This document shows positions 16,999 to 24,819 of a stretch of DNA of 64,000 bases, piece after piece. Numbering within the stretch: the first letter of the stretch is position 1; each line of letters opens with the position of its first letter. This DNA is from Streptomyces sp. LUP30 (GTDB lineage Bacteria > Actinomycetota > Actinomycetes > Streptomycetales > Streptomycetaceae). The notes below the pieces were generated by a model. That model saw only the letters and a program-made list of their open reading frames with translations. It was not told the DNA's origin and made no database searches. The stretch covers positions 62,001 through 126,000 of the forward strand of contig NZ_MJAJ01000020.1 in NCBI RefSeq assembly GCF_001746365.1, read 5' to 3'. A program made the translations under genes and the position numbers.

Positions 16999-19524
16999 GT
17001 GAGCCTTCGTGACGACGCCCTGGACGCGCTGCCCGTGCGGGCGGCCCTGCCCGCTCTGAACGACGCCCTGGACGGGCACGGGGCCGCCGTGCTCGCCGCG
17101 CCGCCCGGCACCGGCAAGACGACGCTGGTGCCGCTCGCGCTGGCCGGGCTGCTGGGGGCGGGGCCTGCCCGGCGGGTGGTGGTGGCCGAGCCTCGGCGGA
17201 TCGCGGCGCGGGCGGCGGCCCGGCGGATGGCGTGGCTGCTGGGCGAGCGGGCCGGGGAGACCGTCGGGTACACGGTGCGCGGGGAGCGGGTCGTGGGGCG
17301 GCACACGCGTGTGGAGGTCGTCACAACCGGTGTGCTGCTGCAACGTCTTCAGCGTGACCAGGAGCTCACGGGTGTGGACGTGGTGGTGCTGGACGAGTGC
17401 CACGAGCGGCATCTGGACGCGGACACGTCGGCGGCGTTCCTGTGGGACGTGCGCGAGACCCTGCGGCCCGAGCTGCGGCTGGTGGCGGCCTCGGCGACGA
17501 CCGACACGGCCGGGTGGGCGGGGTTGCTGGGCGGGGCGCCGGTGGTGGAGGCCCGGGGTGCGGCCTTCGAGGTGGAGGTGGTCTGGGCGCCGCCGGCGGG
17601 CGCGGTGCGGCCGCCGCACGGGATGCGGGTGGATCCGGCGTTGCTGTCGCATGTGGCGTCGGTGGTGCGGCGGGCGCTGGTGGAGCGGTCGGGGGACGTG
17701 CTGTGCTTCCTGCCGGGTGTCGGGGAGATCGCGCGGGTCGCGGGGTTGCTCGGGGCTCCGGACGGGGTGGATGTGCTCCAGGTGCACGGGCGGGCGCCGG
17801 CGGCCGTGCAGGACGCGGTGCTGGCGCCGGGGGCGCGGCGGCGGGTGGTGCTCGCGACGTCCGTGGCGGAGTCGTCGTTGACGGTGCCGGGGGTGCGGGT
17901 GGTCGTGGACTCGGGGCTGGCGCGGGAGCCGCGCGTGGATCACGCGCGCGGGTTGAGCGCGCTGGCGACCGTGCGGGCGTCGCGGGCCGCGGGCCGGCAG
18001 CGGGCGGGGCGGGCCGGGCGTGAGGCGCCGGGGGCGGTGTACCGGTGCTGGGCGGAGGCGGAGGACGCTCGGCTGCCGCTGTTTCCGGCGCCGGAGATCA
18101 AGGTTGCCGATCTGGCCTCGTTCGCCCTTCAGGCGGCGTGCTGGGGCGATCCGCGGGCGTCGGGGCTGGCGTTGCTGGATCGGCCGCCGGCGGGGGCGAT
18201 GGCGGCGGCCCGGGAGTTGCTGACGGCGATCGGCGCGGTGGACGCGTCCGGCGCGGCCACCGGACGCGGGGTGCGGCTGGCCCGGCTGGGGCTGCATCCG
18301 CGGCTGGGGCGGGCGCTGCTGGACGGGGCGGCGGCGGTGGGTGCGGAGCGGGCCGCCGAGGTGGTGGCGCTGCTGAGCGAGGAGGCTCCGCGCGAGTACG
18401 GGGACGATCTGGCCGTCGCGTTGCGCGCCGCCCGGCGTGGGGGTGACGCGTATTCCGGGCGGTGGCGGGCCGAGGTGCGGCGGTTGCGGGCCGTCGTCGC
18501 CCAGGACGTCTCCGTGCCGTCCGGGCCGCTCCCGGCTGCGGCGGAGGGGGACGGGGAAGGGCTGGTGGGGCTCGTGGTGGCCCTCGCGTTCCCCGAGCGG
18601 CTCGCCAGGGCCGAGGGCGGTTCGTATCTCATGGTGTCCGGGACCCGGGCCGAGGCCGGTCGGGGCACCGGGCTGCGGGGGGCGCCCTGGTTGGCGGTGG
18701 CGGTCGCCGACCGGCCTGTCGGTCAGGTGCACGCGCGTGTGCAGCTCGCGGCGGTCGTGGACGAGGGGGTGGCCCGGCGCGCGGCCGGTGCGTTGCTCCG
18801 GGAGCGGGACGAGGTCCACTGGGCCGACGGCGACGTGGTGGCGCGGCGGGTCGAGCGGCTGGGGGCGGTGGAGCTGGCGGAGCGTCCGCTGCGCAAGCCC
18901 GACGCCTCGCTCGTGCGAGGTGCGCTGGTGGAGGGGCTGCGCCAGGAGGGGCTGCGGTTGTTGCGGTGGTCGCCCGAGGCGGACGCCTTGCGGGAGCGGC
19001 TCGCGTTCGTGCGGCTGCGTGTGGGGGATCCGTGGCCGGACGTGTGCGACGCGTCGCTGCACGCGCGCGTGGACGAATGGCTGGAGCCGGAGTTGAGCCG
19101 GGCCCGGCGGCGGGCCGATCTGGGGCGGATCGACGCCGGGCAGGCGCTGGGGCGGCTGTTGCCGTGGGCGTCCGGGGAGGCGGGCCGGCTGGACGAGCTG
19201 GCGCCGGAGCGGATCACCGTGCCGAGCGGGTCCAGGATCCGGGTCGACTACGGCGATCCGCAGCGTCCGGTGCTGGCGGTGAAGCTGCAGGAGATGTTCG
19301 GGTTGCAGGAGTCGCCGCGGGTGGCGGGGGCGCCGCTGGTCGTGCATCTGCTGTCGCCGGCCGGGCGGCCCGCGGCCGTCACGTCCGATCTCGCGTCGTT
19401 CTGGCGGGAGGGCTACCGGGCGGTGCGGGCGGAGTTGCGGGGCCGGTATCCGAAGCATCCGTGGCCGGAGGATCCGGCGGGCGCGGAGGCGACGCGGTAC
19501 ACCAACGCTCGGCTCCGACGGTGA
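16999..19524 (+). CDS. hrpB: ATP-dependent RNA helicase HrpB
   Basis: 841 residues from GTG 16999. Helicase motifs in order: Walker A APPGTGKTT (about 33-41), EPRRIAARAAARRMA, motif II DECHERHLDADT (DExH box), motif III SATTDT, motif V ATSVAESSLTVPGVRVVVDSG and motif VI QRAGRAGREAPG. A winged-helix/HA2-type region and the HrpB-specific C-terminal domain follow (the late HPWPEDPAGAEATRYTN block is typical). HrpB is a DExH helicase of uncertain cellular role. The length fits the family. It starts about 108 bp after the methyltransferase gene on the same strand. Confidence 0.95.
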   Translation: MSLRDDALDALPVRAALPALNDALDGHGAAVLAAPPGTGKTTLVPLALAGLLGAGPARRVVVAEPRRIAARAAARRMAWLLGERAGETVGYTVRGERVVGRHTRVEVVTTGVLLQRLQRDQELTGVDVVVLDECHERHLDADTSAAFLWDVRETLRPELRLVAASATTDTAGWAGLLGGAPVVEARGAAFEVEVVWAPPAGAVRPPHGMRVDPALLSHVASVVRRALVERSGDVLCFLPGVGEIARVAGLLGAPDGVDVLQVHGRAPAAVQDAVLAPGARRRVVLATSVAESSLTVPGVRVVVDSGLAREPRVDHARGLSALATVRASRAAGRQRAGRAGREAPGAVYRCWAEAEDARLPLFPAPEIKVADLASFALQAACWGDPRASGLALLDRPPAGAMAAARELLTAIGAVDASGAATGRGVRLARLGLHPRLGRALLDGAAAVGAERAAEVVALLSEEAPREYGDDLAVALRAARRGGDAYSGRWRAEVRRLRAVVAQDVSVPSGPLPAAAEGDGEGLVGLVVALAFPERLARAEGGSYLMVSGTRAEAGRGTGLRGAPWLAVAVADRPVGQVHARVQLAAVVDEGVARRAAGALLRERDEVHWADGDVVARRVERLGAVELAERPLRKPDASLVRGALVEGLRQEGLRLLRWSPEADALRERLAFVRLRVGDPWPDVCDASLHARVDEWLEPELSRARRRADLGRIDAGQALGRLLPWASGEAGRLDELAPERITVPSGSRIRVDYGDPQRPVLAVKLQEMFGLQESPRVAGAPLVVHLLSPAGRPAAVTSDLASFWREGYRAVRAELRGRYPKHPWPEDPAGAEATRYTNARLRR

Positions 19525-19558
19525 CCGGCGGGGGCTCGGGCGGGGACGGGGCCGTGGT

Positions 19559-20551
19559 TCAGGCGGGGACCGGCCGGGGTTCGGCGGGTTCGGCGGGGGC
19601 CGGGCCGCGCGGGCGGCGGGAGCGCGCCTCCAGGAAGAGGGAGAGGGACATCAGCACGACGCTGAGCAGGAGGAAGCCCCAGGGCAGGTAGGCGGTCAGG
19701 AGCAGGACCAGGGTGCGGTTGGACTTGACCATGGCCACGGTGTGCTCGACGTAGTCCTCGCGCATCTTCACGTGTCCGGCGAACGCCGTGACCTTGGCGC
19801 GGCCGCCGAGGAGGGTGCCGCCGCGCAGTTCCTCCCGGTGGATCTCCTCGCCGTAGACGGGCGCTCCGGTGACGGGTTCGACCCAGAACCTGCGGACGGT
19901 GGTGTACCAGCGGGTGGTGCCGGTCTTGGCGACGGTCTGGGGGGTGATGCCCTGGACGGGCATCACCTTGGGCATGGGGACTTCGGTCCATGGGACGGTC
20001 TGCTCGAAGTAGTAGACCTTCAGGCCGCGGAAGTCGCGGGTGCCCTGGTAGTGGATGGGGGCGGTGGTCCGGGTCTGGGCGTCGAAGTACTCGTAGTCCC
20101 GCTTCTGGGTGAGGAAGGGCCATTTGAACTCGATGCCCGTGCGGCGGACCGGGTCGCCGTCGACCATCTCGCCGGTGGCGTGGACGGGTTCCTGTGTGTG
20201 GGCGTCGAAGATGTAGCGCTCGGGGACCTTGGAGACCATCTTGCCGTCGGGTCCCTGGACGTAGGACAGACCGTCCCAGACGACGACGTCCCGGCCCGCG
20301 GTCTTCTCGATCCTCTCGGCGGCCTGCACATCGCCCTTGAGGGTCTGCACGATGGTGACCTGGGGGACCGTGCGGGCGGTCATGGTGCCGTAGTCGAGGA
20401 GGGTGGCGTTCTTCGCCTGCAGGACCATCGTCTGGTATTCGTCGGCCGGGATCTTGGCCAGGCGCGGGTAGGCGTACCAGCGCAGCAGCGGGGCGAGCGC
20501 CGCGAAGAACACGGCGAGGGCGAGCAGGACCAGGCCTGCGGTGCGGCGCAT
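19559..20551 (-). CDS. DUF3068 domain membrane protein
   Basis: 330 residues with an N-terminal transmembrane helix (about 5-25), a large extracytoplasmic beta-rich domain and a C-terminal transmembrane helix (about 285-312) before a Pro/Ala/Arg tail. WYAYPRLAKIPADEYQT, VVVWDGLSYVQG, KWPFLTQKRDYEYFDAQT and YYFEQTVPWTEVPMPKVMP mark the DUF3068 (PorA-like) family of actinobacteria. Function is not established. The ATG at 20551 is preceded by GAAGGAGG. It converges with hrpB, leaving 34 bp between the stops. Confidence 0.88.
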   Translation of the reverse strand: MRRTAGLVLLALAVFFAALAPLLRWYAYPRLAKIPADEYQTMVLQAKNATLLDYGTMTARTVPQVTIVQTLKGDVQAAERIEKTAGRDVVVWDGLSYVQGPDGKMVSKVPERYIFDAHTQEPVHATGEMVDGDPVRRTGIEFKWPFLTQKRDYEYFDAQTRTTAPIHYQGTRDFRGLKVYYFEQTVPWTEVPMPKVMPVQGITPQTVAKTGTTRWYTTVRRFWVEPVTGAPVYGEEIHREELRGGTLLGGRAKVTAFAGHVKMREDYVEHTVAMVKSNRTLVLLLTAYLPWGFLLLSVVLMSLSLFLEARSRRPRGPAPAEPAEPRPVPA

Positions 20552-20631
20552 CTCGGCCTCCTTCGCGGACGGTGCCGCCGGGCGGGGGGCGGTCAGGGGT
20601 GAGCGGGGCGCTCAGGGGTGGGCCGGGACGG

Positions 20632-20766
20632 TCAGGGGTGCGCGGGGACGGTCGTCAGCAGGGGTTTCGGGGAGGTCTTGCCGGTGGGTGTGCCCAGCGC
20701 GGTGAGCGTGAGGACGAGGACGAGCGCGACGGCGAGACCGGTCGCGGCGGCGATGAGGGCGCGCAT
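20632..20766 (-). CDS. SPW_0924 family small membrane protein
   Basis: A 44-residue protein translated from ATG 20766 with an AGGGAGG ribosome binding site. One hydrophobic helix (about residues 3-26) is followed by the invariant-looking tail GTPTGKTSPKPLLTTVPAHP. This is a short, strongly conserved Streptomyces family of unknown function, and its size makes it easy to miss. It lies 80 bp upstream of the DUF3068 gene on the same strand. Confidence 0.8.
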   Translation of the reverse strand: MRALIAAATGLAVALVLVLTLTALGTPTGKTSPKPLLTTVPAHP

Positions 20767-20963
20767 CGGGCCTCCCTGCGCAACGGCCACGGAATCGGCT
20801 GCCGGAACCGGCCGGGGGCCCGGCAGCGCAACTGACAGGTCGTCAGGTGCGGCACCGTAGCAACGGGCGCGCGAGATGAGAACACGTCGTACACGACGAC
20901 GGCGCCCCCTGGTTCGCGGGGACGCCGTGGTCGTGGTGCGGAAAGGGGTTACTGGCCGGGGAG

Positions 20964-22715
20964 TTACGAGCCGGGGGCCGTGGACGGCGACTCGCTGGGC
21001 GACGGGCTCGGGGAGGGGGCCGCGGCGGCCGTGACGGCCAGTTCCACGGTGAGGGTCGCACCGCCCGCGGTGGTGATGCGCAGCAGGTACGTTCCGGCGG
21101 TGTCGTCGGCGTACAGCTTGGGCAGTTGCAGCAGGCCCTTCGCATCCGTCTGGAGGTCGAGGGTGCGCACGGCGTTGCCGGCGGCGTCCTTGAAGTAGGG
21201 GCCCCTGTCGTTCGCGGTCGGGTCGTCGGCCGACTTGGCCAGGGTGGCGGTGGCCGCGACCTTGTCCGCGACGGCCCCCTTGTAGGTGGCCTTGACCTCG
21301 ACCTGGTCGGCGAACTCGCCGCCGGCGACGCAGGTGAGCGCGGTGTCGCCGGTGCGGGCGAGGGCGTCGGCGGCGCGGGCGGTGACGGTGGCCCGGTAGT
21401 CGAGGGCGGTGAGCGTGCGGCCGAGGAGCGTGGCGCGAACGGTGAAGTCGCCGGTCTTCTCGCCCGCCGTGAGCGCGGGCGCGAGGGCGACGCCCTTGCC
21501 GTCGGTGGCGATCACGGCGACGCTCTCGCCGCCGGCGAAGACGGCGTCGGTGTCGCCGACGATGGTGAAGCGGATCCTGACCTTGGCGACGGCCTTGCCG
21601 GCCGCGGTCTCCGCCCGGGTGCTGATCCGCTCGGTGTAGGCGTGGCCCGCCATGGCGGTGAGGCTCGCCGTGCCCGCGTCCTCCAGGTGGTCGACCGTGT
21701 CGGTCGGGGTGGGCGCCGGCGGGGTGGGCTTGCCGGGGGTCGGGGGCGTGGGGGCCGGCGGCTTGGGCGGGGCCGGCGGCTTGCTCGGCGTCGTCGGCTT
21801 GGCGGGCGTCGACGGGCCGCCGGGCCGGGCGGGCGTCGGCGGGGCGGACGGCGAGGCGGGCGTGCCGGGGTAGTCGTCGCTGCGGTTGGCGGGCACGCTG
21901 CCGGTGCCGTTCGGGATCTCGTGCGTGCCGTTGCGGTAGTACTCCAGCCACGACAGGACGGTGTTGAGGTAGTCCGTCGAGTTGTTGTAGCTGAGGATCG
22001 CGCTGCGCATGCCGGCCGTGGTGGCCATGTCCCAGTTGTAGCGGCACAGGTAGTGGCCGGCGGCGAGCGCGGCGTCGTAGACGTTGTTGGGGTCCTTCTT
22101 GCCGTCGCCGTTGCCGTCGCGGCCCGCCCACGCCCAGGTGGAGGGGATGAACTGCATGGGGCCCACGGCGCGGTCGTGGGTGCTGTCGCCGTCGTAGGAG
22201 CCGTGGTCGGTGTCCTTGATGTTGGCGAAGCCGACGCCGTTGAGGACCGGGCCGAGGATCGGCGTGATGGTCGTGCCGTCGGCGGTGACGTTGCCGCCGC
22301 CCGCCTGGCCCGACTCGACCTTGCCGATGGCGGCGAGGAGTTGCCAGGGCATGTTGCAGCCCGGCTTGGCCTGCGCGAGCGCCGCCTCGGCCTTCTTGTA
22401 GGCGTCGAGGACGGTCGCGGGGATGCCGGCCTCGGCGGTGCCGGCGGCGGCCGGGGCAGTGGGCGAGCCGGCGGTCGGGGCCGGGGCGGGGCTCTTCAGC
22501 GGCGGCAGGTCCGTGTAGTACGGCGAGTTGCCGGTGGCGCTGTCGGCGATACCGGTGCCGGCGTCGGCGGACGGGGTGTCGGCGGCGGTCTGTCTGCCGT
22601 GACCGTCGGCCGTGACGTCCGGTGCCTGGGACGCGGCCAGAGCCGCGACGGCGAGTGCGGCCACGGTCGTGTTGACCGCTCCCTTGCGCAGTCTCGTGCC
22701 GAAATGCGCCGACAT
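20964..22715 (-). CDS. Secreted lytic transglycosylase (SLT_2/MltB-like)
   Basis: 583 residues from ATG 22715 with a GGGAGGG site. An N-terminal signal peptide (about 1-38) is followed by a Ser/Ala/Pro linker and a transglycosylase domain (about 100-285). That domain contains AAIGKVESG (catalytic Glu), ILGPVLNG and DRAVGPMQFIPSTW, with WAGRDGNGDGKKDPNNVYDAALAAGHYLC. These enzymes cleave peptidoglycan glycan strands. A Pro/Thr/Lys-rich spacer (about 300-355) leads to a C-terminal Ig-like beta region (about 360-565) and a Ser/Pro tail, suggesting an exposed, wall-spanning arrangement. The long spacer is encoded by repeats. Confidence 0.9.
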   Translation of the reverse strand: MSAHFGTRLRKGAVNTTVAALAVAALAASQAPDVTADGHGRQTAADTPSADAGTGIADSATGNSPYYTDLPPLKSPAPAPTAGSPTAPAAAGTAEAGIPATVLDAYKKAEAALAQAKPGCNMPWQLLAAIGKVESGQAGGGNVTADGTTITPILGPVLNGVGFANIKDTDHGSYDGDSTHDRAVGPMQFIPSTWAWAGRDGNGDGKKDPNNVYDAALAAGHYLCRYNWDMATTAGMRSAILSYNNSTDYLNTVLSWLEYYRNGTHEIPNGTGSVPANRSDDYPGTPASPSAPPTPARPGGPSTPAKPTTPSKPPAPPKPPAPTPPTPGKPTPPAPTPTDTVDHLEDAGTASLTAMAGHAYTERISTRAETAAGKAVAKVRIRFTIVGDTDAVFAGGESVAVIATDGKGVALAPALTAGEKTGDFTVRATLLGRTLTALDYRATVTARAADALARTGDTALTCVAGGEFADQVEVKATYKGAVADKVAATATLAKSADDPTANDRGPYFKDAAGNAVRTLDLQTDAKGLLQLPKLYADDTAGTYLLRITTAGGATLTVELAVTAAAAPSPSPSPSESPSTAPGS

Positions 22716-23212
22716 GAAGTGAAACCCTCCCGTGGACGCCGAACGCCCGTCTTCGCCTGCACCGCTGTGACGTTGTCGTCGCCGTGCCGCCCGGTCGCCC
22801 GGACGCCCGGCTGCTCAGCCACCGTGTCGCTCGTGGTGCTGTATTGCCGTGTCGCTCGTGTGCCGTGTTGTTCGTGCTGTCTGATGCCTTCGTGCTGCTG
22901 TCGTGCTTGAGGCCGTTGCGGTTGCCGGTTTTCGTTGCGGTTGCCGGTTTCCGTTGCCCCTGGTGGGACGGTCCACCCGCCGCGAGGGTTGCACGCGCAA
23001 GCGATTTGCCCTCTTTTTTGTGCCTTCGTTCGACGCGTTCGGGTCGCGGCGACCCAGGCGACCCTACGACAACTTCTTTTCTACCGGCACCCGTTCGAGC
23101 GCCGTTTTCACCGGCCGGTCACGCGCCGTCAACCCGGAACCGTGCCCCGCATACTGGACGTCGTCGACCGCAGGGCCGCTCGGGCCCACAACGTCCGCCC
23201 CCGGGAGCCCCG
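22716..23212. other. Repeat-rich intergenic region upstream of the transglycosylase
   Basis: About 500 bp without a convincing gene. It holds two kinds of direct repeats: ccgtgtcgctcgtg at 22822 and 22847, and a 19-bp unit cgttgcggttgccggttt at 22914 and 22933 with a partial third copy at 22952. A relatively AT-rich patch near 23005-23020 and 23070-23090 may contain promoters. I could not recognise a known riboswitch. Confidence 0.6.
22914..22957. repeat. 19-bp direct repeat, 2.3 copies
   Basis: Units beginning cgttgcggttgccggtt at 22914 and 22933 repeat with a 19-bp period, followed by cgttgc at 22952. They lie in the leader/upstream region of the lytic transglycosylase gene. Confidence 0.75.
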
Positions 23213-24121
23213 TTGCCGTTCACCCTGAGTCACGCCGCGGCGGTGCTGCCCGCCGTGCGCGCCGACGGATCCGGCCGCGGGCGGCTGGCGCCGGCCGCTC
23301 TGGTGGCGGGATCGTTCGCTCCGGACATGACCTACTACGCGGCGAGTGTCCTGCCGGGGGCCATGGAGTTCGGGAACGTCACACATTCCTTCGCCGGCGT
23401 GTTCACGGTCGACGTGGGTGTCGCCTGGGCGCTGGTGGGGCTCTGGCTGCTGGTGCGCGAGCCGCTGGTGGCGCTGCTGCCGCGCGGACGGCAGGGCCGG
23501 ACGGCCGCCCTGACCGGCTGCGGGCGCCCCCGCGCGCGGGTGCGGCCCCCGCTCCTCCTTCGGTGGTACGTCTCCGCGGCGCTGGGCGCGCTGACGCACG
23601 TGGTCTGGGACGCGTTCACGCACCTCGACCGCTGGGGCATGCGTCTGTTCCCCGTCCTCGGCGAGCAGATCGCCGGCTCGCCGCTGTACTGGTACCTGCA
23701 GTACGGGGGTTCGGCCGTGGCCGCGGTCGTCATCGCCGTGTTCGTCGCGTACGCGCTGCGCCGGGCGCCCGACGGCGAGCCGGCCGGGGTGGCGGTGCTC
23801 TCGGTGCGGGACCGGTGGTGGGCGAGCGGCCTGATCGTCGGGTGTGCGCTGGTTGCCGCGGTGCGGCGGGCGACGCGGTGGTGGGAGTACTGGGGGACGC
23901 GCGGGGCGAAGCCGTGGGAGCTCGTACCGACGGTGTGCTTCGGTGCGGGCGCGGGGCTGGCGCTGGGCGTGCTGCTGTACTCCGTGGGCGTGCGGCTGTG
24001 GCGGCCGACCGCCCCGGCCGGGCGTCCCGAACGGCCGGGCGCGGAGACGGGGGCGGGTGCGCAGGCGGGTGCGGGAGCGCGGGCGGTCAGTGTGCGGCGG
24101 GGCGGTCCGGGCGGTCCGTGA
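23213..24121 (+). CDS. DUF4184 family membrane protein
   Basis: 302 residues from a TTG start (23213) chosen because PFTLSHAAAVLP is the conserved DUF4184 N-terminus. Family histidines and aspartates appear in SFAPDMTYY, FGNVTHSF and LGALTHVVWDAFTHLDRWG, which suggest a metal-binding membrane hydrolase-like fold, though activity is unproven. About five to six hydrophobic helices alternate with these motifs. The C-terminal 40 residues are Gly/Ala/Arg-rich. The 3' end overlaps the minus-strand hypothetical gene by 35 bp. Confidence 0.82.
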   Translation: MPFTLSHAAAVLPAVRADGSGRGRLAPAALVAGSFAPDMTYYAASVLPGAMEFGNVTHSFAGVFTVDVGVAWALVGLWLLVREPLVALLPRGRQGRTAALTGCGRPRARVRPPLLLRWYVSAALGALTHVVWDAFTHLDRWGMRLFPVLGEQIAGSPLYWYLQYGGSAVAAVVIAVFVAYALRRAPDGEPAGVAVLSVRDRWWASGLIVGCALVAAVRRATRWWEYWGTRGAKPWELVPTVCFGAGAGLALGVLLYSVGVRLWRPTAPAGRPERPGAETGAGAQAGAGARAVSVRRGGPGGP

Positions 24122-24530
24122 GGGGTCGCGCGGTCGCGACGAACACGGGGATCCGTCGGATTCCGCGGGGCCTGAGGAGCCGGCGGAGGACGCCGAGGGC
24201 GAGCGCCGGCCGGCCGTGGGCCACCGCGGCCCACAGACGCCGGGCGCCGTCCCGCGGCAGCGTCCGCAGGACGAGCGCGAGCAGCTCCGCGGGGACGAGC
24301 CGGGCCGGGTCCGGGCGGTGCAGGCGCGCGGCGGCCGTGCGCAGGATCCTCGCGGCTGTGCGCAGGACCGTGGCGGGCGTTCTCGGGACGCGGGCGGTGG
24401 CGGCGCGGGGCGCGAGGGCGGGGCGTGGACGCCTCCAGTGCGCCGTGCCGGGTTCGTCCCGGGTGCCGGCGGCGGCCGTGGCGTGAACGCGTGCGTGGGC
24501 CTTGCGGCGGTGAAGCATGCGTATACCCAT
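24087..24530 (-). CDS. Arg/Ala-rich hypothetical protein
   Basis: 147 residues from ATG 24530 (MGIRMLHRRKAHAR). The protein is extremely basic (HWRRPRPALAPRAATARVPRTP), with helical Leu/Arg/Ala segments (ILRTAAARLHRPDPARLVPAELLALVLRTLP). No domain is recognised. The ribosome binding site is weak. It overlaps the convergent DUF4184 gene by 35 bp. The composition could reflect a spurious frame in GC-rich DNA, but the segment from PARLVPAELLALVL to GIRRIPVFVATA reads as plausible protein. Confidence 0.5.
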   Translation of the reverse strand: MGIRMLHRRKAHARVHATAAAGTRDEPGTAHWRRPRPALAPRAATARVPRTPATVLRTAARILRTAAARLHRPDPARLVPAELLALVLRTLPRDGARRLWAAVAHGRPALALGVLRRLLRPRGIRRIPVFVATARPLTDRPDRPAAH

Positions 24531-24735
24531 GGCCGCATCCTGGCGGTCGGCGAGGGTCGGGGGCCTGTTCTCGACGGCCACGCGGGTGAGGGCCCTTCGG
24601 GGGATGACCGGCCGTGACGAAGGGCGTCGCCGCGGGCGGCGGCTCCGACGGAGGGACGCGAGGGCGGGAAGGGCCGGGAGGGGGCGAGGGGAGAAAAGCG
24701 CAGGGGGAAGGGGAAAGGGTGAAAGGGGAAATGGG

Positions 24736-24769
24736 TGAGGGGTCCTGTCCGGGCGGGCAGGACCCCTCA
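24736..24769 (-). terminator. Hairpin terminator downstream of polA
   Basis: TGAGGGGTCCTG and CAGGACCCCTCA form a perfect 12-bp stem around a 10-nt GC-rich loop, about 50 bp beyond the polA stop on the same strand. Confidence 0.85.
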
Positions 24770-24819
24770 TCCGTCCGAAGGCGCAGCGGGGGCGGTGACG
24801 GCGCCTCGGCTGCCGCGGG

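Noticed and set aside
22716..23212. c-di-AMP (ydaO) riboswitch upstream of the transglycosylase
   Set aside because: Such riboswitches precede many Streptomyces wall-hydrolase genes, but I could not align the required conserved stretches. Only repeats were visible.
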